Shown here: positions 1 to 6,748 of the stretch, in pieces
How positions within the stretch are numbered: position 1 is the first letter of the stretch
How the letters are laid out: every line of letters begins with the position of its first letter
From: Tyzzerella sp.
Lineage (GTDB): Bacteria; Bacillota; Clostridia; Lachnospirales; Lachnospiraceae
Assembly: GCA_017465565.1 (NCBI GenBank)
Contig: JAFTWA010000060.1
Coordinates: forward strand, 1-34,282
DNA: 34,282 bases
Direction of reading: 5' to 3'
Made by a program: the position numbers and the translations under genes
Notes under the pieces: generated by a model
What the model was told of the DNA's origin: nothing
Databases searched by the model: none
What the model saw: the letters and a program-made list of their open reading frames with translations, nothing else

Positions 1-120
1 ATTTCTCTGTGCCACCGCATTATAAAGCTGCAATAGCTCCTTCTTGTCCCTAAAAATCATGGTAAACATTCTGGACTTATAGTCCCTTTTGACAAGCTTC
101 TTGTCTTTGTGTGTTGTCAT
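1..120 (-). CDS. Rpn-family recombination-promoting nuclease / putative transposase, N-terminal part
   Basis: Only the first 40 codons are in the window; the gene runs off the left edge. The peptide contains the segment MFTMIFRDKKELLQLYNAV. I recognise this as the conserved start of the Rpn/PD-(D/E)XK nuclease family that is present in many copies in Lachnospiraceae. The ATG at 120 is preceded by AAAGGAGG with a 7-nt gap, a strong site that fixes the start. A second member of the same family lies at the right edge of the window in the same orientation. The catalytic part is not visible, so activity cannot be judged. Confidence 0.7.
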   Translation of the reverse strand, partial: MTTHKDKKLVKRDYKSRMFTMIFRDKKELLQLYNAVAQRN

Positions 121-288
121 ACACATACCTCCTTTGTAACGCGCAGGAGGCTTCTATTTTTCCTCCAAAACCTCGCTGCTTTTTTTAATGAATTGATTTC
201 GAAAGCATCAAGATTTCTTTAGAATTGAAAATAGAATTTCAGACTGGTATTCACCAAATGATTTGTTAGAAATATAATGCTTTTATTA

Positions 289-317
289 ATTGTAACACTT
301 AAGCCGATGATATTCAA
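289..317 (-). promoter_or_regulatory. Candidate promoter of the left Rpn-family gene
   Basis: On the minus strand a TTGAAT -35 (312-317) and a TACAAT -10 (289-294) are separated by 17 nt. Transcription would begin near 282, giving a leader of about 160 nt before the ATG at 120. I see no other structure in the rest of 121-366. This is a sequence-match call only. Confidence 0.35.
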
Positions 318-366
318 GTGAGGAATATGAAAAGTTGGGGAAGATAATACCGATGCGAGATTTAAA

Positions 367-444
367 ATCGGGTAGGAGGTAGATAATTATTTTATCTACC
401 GACCTCCCACACCACCGTACGTACCGTTCGGTATACGGCGGTTC
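367..444 (-). ncRNA. Group II intron ribozyme domains V and VI
   Basis: Domain V is a hairpin at about 409-444, with ACCGCCGTA pairing to TACGGTGGT around an internal bulge and a CGAA-type loop. Domain VI follows at 367-408, where GGTAGATAA pairs with TTATCTACC. The intron then ends CTACCCGAT. The maturase stop codon at 446-448 abuts domain V. Confidence 0.7.
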
Positions 445-445
445 T

Positions 446-1864
446 TTAGTTTTCACATATTTTCACATAGAACTCTGTGAATGTTGGATAACCCCATTCG
501 CGGAGTTTTGCATTATTCAAAGCGAACTGTACCATTCTGTTACTGCTACTGTTCCAAATGCCTTGTCGCATACTTGCGTGCCATTGAATAAAGTTTTCAT
601 CCATTCCGAGTTCTTTCAATCTTCGGTATCTTGTTCTGATTTTCTTCCACTGTTTCCAATAAATCGCCCTTATTCTATGGCGTAGCCATTCATCATTACT
701 TTGTAATAGCCTTTTCATATCAGCCATTCCAAAGTAGTTTACCCATCCTCTGATAAACTGTGTCAGTTTCCATGCACGATATTCATTTCCCCATCCGTTA
801 TGTCTATCAGTAAGTTCTCTGATTTTATTCTTCATCTTCTCCACTGATTTTGGATGTACCCTAAATCTGCATTTCCCTTTGTATCTATAGAAACTATAGC
901 CAAGATACTTGACTTTGCTGATATGTGCCACGCATGTTTTGATACGATTTACTTTGAGGAACAGCTTCCCTTCAATGTATGGCACTATGTTGTTTAAGGT
1001 TCTTTCTGCACTCTTTCTACTTTTGCAGAAAATCATACAATCATCTGCGTAACGGACAAATCTGTGTCCTCTGCGTGTAAGTTCCTTATCCAATTCATTC
1101 AGCATTATGTTACTTAAGAGTGGGCTTAACGGTCCACCTTGTGGCATACCAACCTCTGTCTTTTCAAACATTCCTCTGCTGATAACTCCAGCATTGAGAT
1201 ATTTGTGAATGAGCGATATTACTCGTCCATCCTTGATGGTGCGTGATAGTACTTCAATGAGTTTACTTTGACATACTGTATCAAAGAACTTCTCTAAATC
1301 CATATCCACCACGTAAACATAACCATCATTGACATTTGTCTGGCATTGTTTTAGTGCGTCGTGCGCACCTCTGCTTGGTCGGAAACCAAAACTGTTCTCT
1401 GAAAACTGTCTCTCATAGATTGGAGAAAGTACCTGTGTAATTGCCTGTTGAAACACTCTGTCAACCACTGTTGGCACTCCCAGTTTTCTAAACTCACCTT
1501 TTGTTTCTTTGGGTATTTCTACCCTACGAACTGGATTAGGTTTATATCTCCCTTCCCTTATCTTTTGGATTAGTTGCTTTTGGTTATCTCTAAGAAAGCC
1601 TAGAAGTTCATCCACGCTCATTCCGTCAACACCGCCTGCCCCTTTGTTCGATTTTACTTTCTTGTAAGCCTTATTTAGATTATCCTTGTGTAAAATCTGT
1701 TCCATTAGATTGTCCTTTTGAAAATCTGTGATGATGTCGTTGTTTTCAGTAATCCTCTGATGGGCGGACACTTCTGCATACTCTTTCTGTTCCGCAGATA
1801 CCATTTGCAGATAGTCCTCAATATGAAGTTGTCTGTCCTTTAATCCATTTTTGGTTACATTCAT
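446..1864 (-). CDS. ltrA: Group II intron reverse transcriptase/maturase
   Basis: This 472-residue intron-encoded protein should copy the spliced intron into a target site and assist RNA folding and splicing. The reverse transcriptase palm carries the catalytic aspartates at D187 (VVDMDLEKFF) and the YADD motif at 272-275. The PQGGPLSP motif begins at 241, and RPSRGAHDA lies at about 162-170. A maturase (domain X) region follows, with IRGWVNYF. No C-terminal HNH zinc-finger endonuclease is seen, so it belongs to the endonuclease-lacking maturases. The frame is complete with no internal stops. It lies inside the intron RNA and ends next to domain V. The gene symbol is the generic family name. 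Confidence 0.93.
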   Translation of the reverse strand: MNVTKNGLKDRQLHIEDYLQMVSAEQKEYAEVSAHQRITENNDIITDFQKDNLMEQILHKDNLNKAYKKVKSNKGAGGVDGMSVDELLGFLRDNQKQLIQKIREGRYKPNPVRRVEIPKETKGEFRKLGVPTVVDRVFQQAITQVLSPIYERQFSENSFGFRPSRGAHDALKQCQTNVNDGYVYVVDMDLEKFFDTVCQSKLIEVLSRTIKDGRVISLIHKYLNAGVISRGMFEKTEVGMPQGGPLSPLLSNIMLNELDKELTRRGHRFVRYADDCMIFCKSRKSAERTLNNIVPYIEGKLFLKVNRIKTCVAHISKVKYLGYSFYRYKGKCRFRVHPKSVEKMKNKIRELTDRHNGWGNEYRAWKLTQFIRGWVNYFGMADMKRLLQSNDEWLRHRIRAIYWKQWKKIRTRYRRLKELGMDENFIQWHASMRQGIWNSSSNRMVQFALNNAKLREWGYPTFTEFYVKICEN

Positions 1865-1889
1865 TTACTCACATCTCCTAAAGTTCAGT

Positions 1890-2265
1890 CCTTCCCATTG
1901 TGTTTGCAACCACAATGGTACTATGACCTCTGCTGACTTCTCATAGTTCGTTGTTACTATAGATTTCATACTCCGTTTCCATCTACCCATGAGACCTCCC
2001 TAGGTACCACACGTTTCTTTCTCTCCATATATCTGCCACATTTACCACAGTTAATTCCGAGTAGTTATTGGACTTCAATTTGTAGTGCAATCTTATCCTT
2101 AACTGTAGCCTTATGTGATTTCTATTCGTCAGACCAGAGATTTGCCTACACCTTCCTTCAGATTCCATCTCACGATGGACACCCTTGGTGTTCAGCTATA
2201 TCCTTCCCACTACTAGGGCGGATTAGGGACTTTCACCCATTAGAAACGTGCGCCGCTAGGCGCAC
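1890..2265 (-). ncRNA. Group II intron ribozyme, 5' part (domains I-III and start of IV)
   Basis: About 375 nt of non-coding RNA precede the maturase start. The first 18 nt form a perfect inverted repeat, GTGCGCC / GGCGCAC with a TAGC loop. This is followed by a GGGTGAAAGTCCC segment typical of the start of bacterial group II domain I. Many short self-complementary segments follow. The small reading frames seen here are not genes. Confidence 0.7.
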
Positions 2266-2278
2266 ACTTAAAGAATGA

Positions 2279-2298
2279 GGCGGAATATTCATTCCGCC
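2279..2298 (-). terminator. Intrinsic terminator of the long operon, immediately upstream of the group II intron
   Basis: The inverted repeat GGCGGAAT-GAAT-ATTCCGCC is a perfect 8-bp stem with a 4-nt loop. On the minus strand it is followed by TCATTCTTTAAGT. It lies 33 nt after the stop codon of the FAD oxidoreductase and 13 nt before the intron start. The intron therefore displaced part of the original downstream sequence. Confidence 0.75.
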
Positions 2299-2331
2299 CC
2301 AGGTTATCACTGAATAGCATTTTATGCTCTT

Positions 2332-3459
2332 CTACACTTCTGGCAAATAAACGCCGTCTTTTTTGAGTGTACAAACGAGTTTCGGTACATCTACTTCCTT
2401 CGTTTTCACTCCGTCTACCGCTGCAATGGCCGCTGCTGTTCCGGCTGCCTGTCCCATCGCAAAGCATGGAGGCATTACACGAATCGCAGCCATAATCTCA
2501 CTTTCTGTCGACGCACATCTTCCTGCCACAAGGAGATTATCAAACTCTTTTGCAATCAGAGAACGATATGGGAAATAATACGGTTCGTTTGTATTACGTG
2601 CCACATAGGTAACACCATTTGGTGTATGGATATCGATGGAATTTGAGCAACAGAAAACAGAATCTTCATATCGGTATGAGTCTACTGCATCCGCTACCGT
2701 CATCACATATTCGCCAATAATGTGTCCTGATTCTCTGACACCAAGCTGGTCTGCTGTCTTTGAAAGCTTAATGTTCTTACATCCAGCAACGTATTTTTTC
2801 AGGAATTCGATGATTCCAACTGCCTGCTCACGACCTTCCATTTCAGCTGCTGTCACTTCTTCACTAGAATAAGCGTCCACATCATCAATCTGTGTCATGT
2901 TTACCAGCCACTCGCCATTGATAGCTTCGAAAAGCTGGATTTTGGCACGGTTAGAAGGAAATTCTCCTTTTGCCCTCGCTTCCTTAATCACATCCATGTA
3001 AAATCTCTTTTCCATGGTTTCTGCCGGAATCATGTAAGCATCCATTTCAGCCTTATCTACACCTGTCACGGTAAAGAAAAGTGTGGCTGACTGTTTGTGT
3101 CCCTCTTCATTTCCATACTGCATTTCTACGCCACTTGCCTTAGCAATCACTGCGTCACCAGAGCAGTCCACAAATACCTTTGCACTGATTTTGTAAATAC
3201 CTGCCTGTGTTGCATAGTACGCAGCTGTTACTTTACCGTTTTCTGTATCACAGCCTACAAAAAGCATGTGATAAATTAAGTTTACTCCACTTTCTTTACA
3301 CATTTTTTCTGCCACAGATTTGTAACATTCGATATCAAACTGTGAAAGGTTAAAGTGTCCTGTTGTACGGTAGGAAGAATAAGCCGTACAGATTGTTCCT
3401 TTTGAAGGGTGTACGGCGCCACCTTCCGCTTCCATTCTTCGCACAAACTCCTGAATCTC
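2332..3459 (-). CDS. FAD-dependent oxidoreductase, 3' exon (residues about 82-456), split by the IStron
   Basis: This is the C-terminal 375 codons of a PF12831-type FAD_oxidored protein. The other part is at 5254-5496. Joining GAT at 5254 to GAG at 3459 gives an unbroken frame through FFDEIQEFVRRMEAEGG, a continuous family-like helix, for a 456-codon protein of normal family length. The segments VFVDCSGDAVIAKASG and FDNLLVAGRCASTESEIMAAIRVMPPC match the FAD-binding and redox-helix segments of the family. The reading frame extends a few codons into the IStron from a TTG, but that TTG lies in mobile DNA and is not a credible start. Function depends on splicing of the inserted element. Substrate is unknown; the neighbours suggest a sugar or polyol. 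Confidence 0.85.
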   Translation of the reverse strand, partial: EIQEFVRRMEAEGGAVHPSKGTICTAYSSYRTTGHFNLSQFDIECYKSVAEKMCKESGVNLIYHMLFVGCDTENGKVTAAYYATQAGIYKISAKVFVDCSGDAVIAKASGVEMQYGNEEGHKQSATLFFTVTGVDKAEMDAYMIPAETMEKRFYMDVIKEARAKGEFPSNRAKIQLFEAINGEWLVNMTQIDDVDAYSSEEVTAAEMEGREQAVGIIEFLKKYVAGCKNIKLSKTADQLGVRESGHIIGEYVMTVADAVDSYRYEDSVFCCSNSIDIHTPNGVTYVARNTNEPYYFPYRSLIAKEFDNLLVAGRCASTESEIMAAIRVMPPCFAMGQAAGTAAAIAAVDGVKTKEVDVPKLVCTLKKDGVYLPEV

Positions 3460-3560
3460 CCTCGACTTAAGTCGCAAGGTTCTTGGTCGATAGTGCTATC
3501 GCACTAAGCATAACCAAGCTATCCCCGCAATTCCTACGGTTCTTATATATGTTGTTATTA
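3460..3560 (-). ncRNA. Putative omega-RNA scaffold and intron 3' end
   Basis: The roughly 100 nt between the tnpB stop and the element's end are strongly structured. One hairpin spans 3482-3518, with outer arms CTTGGT/ACCAAG and an inner TAGTGC/GCACTA stem with a 4-nt loop. A second is the palindrome GACTTAAGTC at 3464-3473. In TnpB elements this region is the guide-RNA scaffold, with the guide in the flanking DNA. The first 16 nt of flank read GAGATTCAGGAGTTTG. The same nucleotides must also form the 3' splice site of the group I intron, so the two RNA fates exclude each other. Confidence 0.65.
3538..3558 (-). repeat. 3' arm of the long-range stem enclosing tnpB
   Basis: This 21-nt segment reads ATAACAACATATATAAGAACC on the minus strand, written here as its 5' half ATAACAACAT and 3' half ATATAAGAACC. 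It is complementary to 4759-4780 apart from one extra base there. It begins at the tnpB stop codon. Confidence 0.7.
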
Positions 3561-4664
3561 GGCTACATCAGCCAATAATCTCTTGCCTTCACTCAGTATG
3601 TTCCTTGCTGCATTTTCATCTCTGTCTAACTGTGTATGACAGTTTGGACATATCCATTCTCTTACGGATAAATCCTTAGTGATTGGAAATTGATGACCAC
3701 AGCAATTACATATCTGACTGCTCGCATACCACTTATCTACTTTCACAAGTTTTCTTCCATACCAGTCTGCCTTATATTCCAACTGTCTCGTAAACTCTGA
3801 CCAAGAGACATCTGCTATACATCTTGCCAGCTTGCGATTCTGAATCATGTTCTTTACCTGCAAGTCCTCGATACAAATGACATCATTCTCTCGAATTAGT
3901 TTGGTAGATAACTTTTGTAGAAAGTCCGTTCTTTGATTGGCTATGTGTTCTTGAAGTCTTGCAACTTTCATTCTTGCTTTATTCCAATTGGAGCCACCTC
4001 TTGTTTTTCGAGACAACCCCCGTTGTAACCTTGCAAGTTTGTCTAAAGACTGTTGAAGATATTTCGGATTTGGAATAAAATCATCATTACTTGTAACAGC
4101 AAACGCTTTGATTCCCAAATCGATACCAATCTCTTTTCCAGTTTCTTTGAACTGTGGAATGTCTACTTCTGTACAACAAAGTGAAACATAATATTTCCCA
4201 CTTGGCTCCTGCGAAATTGTCGCATTCAAAATTCTGCCTTGTGGTATGAGTCTGGTTCTGGTTTTTACCATACCAAGTTTTGGAAGCTTAATGTATTTTT
4301 CACAATACGCAATGTTTCCATTTGTTGCATTCGTCCGGTAAGAAAAGCGATGTGTTTTCTTCGACTTATACTTTGGAAAGCCTGCGTTATTTTTGAAAAA
4401 ATTCCTGTATGCTTTATCCATATCCTTTAATGCATTTTGCATAGAACATTTATCCGGTTCTTTCAACCATTCGAATTCTGTTTTTAGTTTCGTCAGTTCT
4501 GAGGAACATTGATTATAAGTCAAAGTTTTCTGCTCAGTTTGGTACGTTTCAATTCGTTTATTTAAAAAATAATTATAAATGAATCTGCAACATCCAAAGG
4601 TTTTCACCAAAAGTTCTTTCTGTCTTTTGTTTGGATAAATGCGATATTTATAAGCTTTTACCAT
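3558..4664 (-). CDS. tnpB: TnpB RNA-guided nuclease of the IStron
   Basis: This 368-residue TnpB is full length for the family. RuvC catalytic residues are present at D182 (GIDLGIKAF), E266 (CIEDLQVKN) and D349 ([10 protein letters not shown]). The zinc ribbon has C319/C322 and C339/C342. The N-terminus, [15 protein letters not shown], is the usual TnpB start. By family knowledge it uses a guide RNA from the element's 3' end to cut target DNA next to a TTGAT-like motif, helping the element persist. Here the guide would be copied from the second exon (3459 downward), so the predicted target is the empty oxidoreductase allele. No TnpA accompanies it. The stop codon overlaps one arm of a long-range RNA stem. 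Confidence 0.93.
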   Translation of the reverse strand: MVKAYKYRIYPNKRQKELLVKTFGCCRFIYNYFLNKRIETYQTEQKTLTYNQCSSELTKLKTEFEWLKEPDKCSMQNALKDMDKAYRNFFKNNAGFPKYKSKKTHRFSYRTNATNGNIAYCEKYIKLPKLGMVKTRTRLIPQGRILNATISQEPSGKYYVSLCCTEVDIPQFKETGKEIGIDLGIKAFAVTSNDDFIPNPKYLQQSLDKLARLQRGLSRKTRGGSNWNKARMKVARLQEHIANQRTDFLQKLSTKLIRENDVICIEDLQVKNMIQNRKLARCIADVSWSEFTRQLEYKADWYGRKLVKVDKWYASSQICNCCGHQFPITKDLSVREWICPNCHTQLDRDENAARNILSEGKRLLADVA

Positions 4665-4758
4665 TATGCTTCACCTCACTTTCCATAAGTCCATTGTATC
4701 ACAAACGATTCAATAGCACAAACATTTATTCGAATATTTTTATAGAAATTTAAGGCTC

Positions 4759-4780
4759 ATAACTAACATATATAAGAACC
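4759..4780 (-). repeat. 5' arm of the long-range stem enclosing tnpB
   Basis: The arm lies about 95 nt upstream of the tnpB start codon and pairs with 3538-3558 with a single bulged base. Pairing would fold the whole tnpB reading frame into a loop closed by a roughly 21-bp helix, bringing the intron core next to the 3' end of the element. Confidence 0.7.
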
Positions 4781-4859
4781 CTAAGGTCCTGTTTGTCGTG
4801 TAGAGGTTGTCGTTCATACAAAGCCGCTACGCTCTGCACAGTTCTCTGATGAACTTCTT

Positions 4860-5253
4860 ATGCTTTCACATAAGCACAGACTATATCTTCTCCCTCAGCC
4901 TTACCTGTTAGGGGCTACCCACTTCCACTGCCAATCGCTTGCAGTGTACTTCCCTCAAGAGGAATAGTCGTTGAACTTTACCTTTCGGTCTTAGCTGCTG
5001 ATTGCCCATTGTTACTTAGTGTTTAGGGTTTAACCATGCACCATACAACAAATTTTTTCTGCTTTCGCCACATTCACACTGATACCTTTTTCGGTATTAT
5101 GTTGTAGTTTTGTTGTCTTTAGGGGTTTCCAGCAATTCAGGTAGTATTGGATGGGTGTAGTGCCCATCACTACATACACATTTCTGTATATGCTGACTAT
5201 TTGCGCCTCACTAACTCATCACTGAAGTAACGAGTGTGAGTGAGGTTTTTCTA
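4860..5253 (-). ncRNA. Group I intron catalytic core of the IStron
   Basis: All four conserved group I core elements appear in order on the minus strand: P as AATTGCTGGAAA (5126-5137), Q as GGGCAATCAGCAGC (4994-5007), R as GTTCAACGACTA (4965-4976) and S as AAGATATAGTC (4879-4889). A guide GTCAG at 5193-5197 can pair with the exon end TTGAT, placing a U-G wobble at the 5' splice site as group I introns require. A CCTCACT/AGTGAGG hairpin lies between the splice site and the guide. The 3' splice site would be the G at 3460, after the tnpB segment. The intact core argues for a working ribozyme. Confidence 0.85.
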
Positions 5254-5496
5254 ATCAAAGAAACCTACAATTAACTGTTTCTTTCCTTCGGCATCATAGG
5301 AAGTCATAAATGGTCCAACCATCCCTGCAGTCGCAGTACCTCCCAGATATCCATTTTTATCTACTAAGATTGTATTTGCTCCATTTCTTGCAGAACATAC
5401 AGCCGCTGCAAGACCTGCGCATCCGCCGCCTGTCACTAAAACATCGCAGCAAAGTTCTTTTACTATCGGTAATGTAATCGTATTCAATCTAATCAC
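5254..5496 (-). CDS. FAD-dependent oxidoreductase, 5' exon (residues 1-81)
   Basis: This exon encodes the N-terminal Rossmann segment of the split oxidoreductase. DVLVTGGGCAGLAAAVCSARNG shows the dinucleotide-binding glycines, followed by VDKNGYLGGTATAGMVGPFM, typical of the PF12831 family. Unspliced translation would stop one codon after FFD at the TAG at 5251-5253, the first bases of the IStron. The start is either the GTG at 5496 or, more likely, the TTG at 5487, because the GTG lies within the ribosome binding site AAGAGGTGAT. It is the last gene of the long operon, behind the small acidic lipoprotein. Confidence 0.85.
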
Positions 5497-5506
5497 CTCT
5501 TATTTT

Positions 5507-5806
5507 CTAATATTCTGATTCTTCTTCTGGAACAACTTCCACGTCATCAGACTCATCAATCGCTGTCTCTTCCTCATGGCCATCAACAACACCTTCTGAA
5601 GACTCATCATCCACAGTTTCATCATCTTCTACATAGTCGTTATCGTATTCGATTGGTTCGTCACTAATCTCATCCCCTGTAGAATCGTTTTGTTCATTGT
5701 TTATTGGTGCATCCTGTCCTTCATCTGCCTCTTCGCATGCAGAAAGGAAAACGCTTGTGAGCAGCAATAAAACTGCTATTAAAACTATATTCCATTTCTT
5801 TCTCAT
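5507..5806 (-). CDS. Small acidic lipoprotein of unknown function
   Basis: The 99-residue protein has a signal peptide with lipobox LSAC, so C24 would be lipidated and the protein tethered outside the membrane. After the lipobox it is almost wholly Asp/Glu/Ser with hardly any hydrophobic residues, so it is expected to be disordered and strongly negative. No family is recognised. The ATG at 5806 overlaps the stop of the isomerase gene as TAATG and has the ribosome binding site AGAAGGTGA, which indicates translational coupling. Possible roles are a cation-binding tether or spacer; this is a guess from composition only. Confidence 0.75.
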   Translation of the reverse strand: MRKKWNIVLIAVLLLLTSVFLSACEEADEGQDAPINNEQNDSTGDEISDEPIEYDNDYVEDDETVDDESSEGVVDGHEEETAIDESDDVEVVPEEESEY

Positions 5807-6684
5807 TATTTTGTCACCTTCTTTTCAATCTGCGATGCCATATATCGCCCAGTTTCCAACATAAATTTAAGTCCGTGTGGAATGAGCGGCTCTGGCAAGA
5901 AACGTAAAAATCGGTCCGCTTCAAACGTGAAATCACCTTCATATCCAATTTCCTGCAGTGCCTTTAATGTCAAATCCCAGTTAATATTTCTCGTATATGG
6001 CAATGTGTGAAGGTCATCACACAAATTGTTGTCATGTACATGGAGCGCCTGAAGACGCTTCGTTCCTAATACACGTATTGTTCGCTCTACACTCTCTCCC
6101 ACAACGGCAACATGTCCGATATCGAGACAGGCCACAAACCATTCGCTGTCTAAATCATCCAGATAACGACAGAATTCTTCTGGTCTAGAGCAAGTGCTAT
6201 GTACAATGTGATAAGATTTGTTTACCCCTTGCCACATATTTTCCAGCGCAACTTTGATTTGAAATTTCTCACAGTACGGTATCAGGCTTTTATAAAATTC
6301 CATGTTCATTTTATACAGCTCTTCCACATTTTCCTCGTATGGCAAATGCTGAATTGGGTGTACTACGATAATCTTGGCTCCAAGGATAGACGCAACTTCC
6401 ATGGAACGCACAATTTTATCGAAAATCTCTCTCTGGTCTTTCTTGCCTGTTGTAAATGGAGCATGTGCCTGATTACAAACTATGCCAAGTTCATCTGCGA
6501 GTGCACGAAGTCCTTTGGCGTATTCTACATAGTTGTCTGCATTTAATGGTTCGTCAGGCTCTTTCGAAAGCATCTTCTGCATAGTGAAGTCATAGGCTGG
6601 AAATCCTGCTTCGTGTAGCATGCGAATTGCCTCCGCATCTCCATAACTAGTGCCTAAAAGCTGCGTTTGTGTTGATACTAACAT
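5806..6684 (-). CDS. Sugar phosphate isomerase/epimerase family protein (xylose-isomerase-like TIM barrel)
   Basis: This 292-residue protein belongs to the AP endonuclease 2-like TIM-barrel superfamily (PF01261). Likely divalent-metal ligands are visible: E148 (VALENM), D188 and H191 (CLDIGH), H215/H217 (LHVHDN) and E255 (FTFEAD). Members isomerise, epimerise or eliminate from sugars and inositols; the exact substrate cannot be read from sequence. The start ATG has a strong GGAGGTGA site 7-8 nt upstream. It is followed, with a small lipoprotein between, by an FAD-dependent oxidoreductase. Pairs of oxidoreductases and such barrels act through 3-keto sugars in other gut bacteria, which is a possible reading here. 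Confidence 0.88.
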   Translation of the reverse strand: MLVSTQTQLLGTSYGDAEAIRMLHEAGFPAYDFTMQKMLSKEPDEPLNADNYVEYAKGLRALADELGIVCNQAHAPFTTGKKDQREIFDKIVRSMEVASILGAKIIVVHPIQHLPYEENVEELYKMNMEFYKSLIPYCEKFQIKVALENMWQGVNKSYHIVHSTCSRPEEFCRYLDDLDSEWFVACLDIGHVAVVGESVERTIRVLGTKRLQALHVHDNNLCDDLHTLPYTRNINWDLTLKALQEIGYEGDFTFEADRFLRFLPEPLIPHGLKFMLETGRYMASQIEKKVTK

Positions 6685-6721
6685 TTGGCTTTCACCTCCG
6701 TTATTTGTTGAAATTCAGGTT

Positions 6722-6741
6722 GCCGCCCCAAAGGGGGCGGC
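6722..6741 (-). promoter_or_regulatory. GC-rich hairpin between beta-helix gene and isomerase gene
   Basis: GCCGCCCC and GGGGCGGC form a perfect 8-bp stem with a 4-nt loop. It starts 8 nt after the beta-helix stop codon and ends about 38 nt before the next ATG. No T-run follows on either strand (AACCTGAATTTC downstream). It therefore looks more like an mRNA-stabilising or processing hairpin, or a weak attenuator, than a classical terminator. Confidence 0.55.
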
Positions 6742-6748
6742 TGTGGGT

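Larger units (their letters stand above)
367..2265 (-). mobile_element. Group II intron with its reverse transcriptase/maturase
   Basis: The minus-strand RNA begins GTGCGCC at 2265, matching the group II 5' consensus GUGYG. It ends CTACCCGAT at 367, matching the usual 3' AY end. A domain V-like hairpin and a domain VI-like hairpin lie at 367-444. The reverse transcriptase sits between the ribozyme halves, and the total is 1,899 nt. The insertion point is 13 nt beyond the terminator hairpin 2279-2298 of the preceding operon. That is the site choice known for class C bacterial introns, so the class is inferred from location rather than from a structural alignment. The 5' end could be 2 nt earlier, because GTGTG also fits the consensus. 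Confidence 0.85.
3460..5253 (-). mobile_element. IStron: group I intron fused to an IS605-family TnpB element
   Basis: The 1,794-nt insertion sits inside the FAD oxidoreductase gene, directly 3' of the pentamer TTGAT (minus strand, 5254-5258). This is the target type known for ISDra2-like elements and for the C. difficile IStron. The 5' third is a group I intron with P, Q, R and S core sequences. The middle is tnpB, and the 3' end is a structured tail. There is no tnpA, so transposition would need a transposase supplied elsewhere. Removing 3460-5253 restores the host frame exactly. The boundaries were chosen by that criterion and by the TTGAT/P1 pairing. No target-site duplication is expected or seen. 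Confidence 0.88.

Noticed and set aside
1983-2168. Small minus-strand reading frame of 61 residues, and an overlapping one at 2240-2467.
   Set aside because: They lie in the ribozyme 5' part of the group II intron or antisense to coding sequence, with no protein signature.
3460-3477. A separate oxidoreductase gene starting at the TTG at 3477.
   Set aside because: The start would lie in the IStron tail and the protein would lack its FAD-binding N-terminus. The exon reading with 5254-5496 explains it better.
3521-3533. AATTGCGGGG near the IStron 3' end, resembling a second group I core element.
   Set aside because: The complete set of four core elements is already found in order at 4879-5137. 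A lone match is more likely part of the 3' tail structure.
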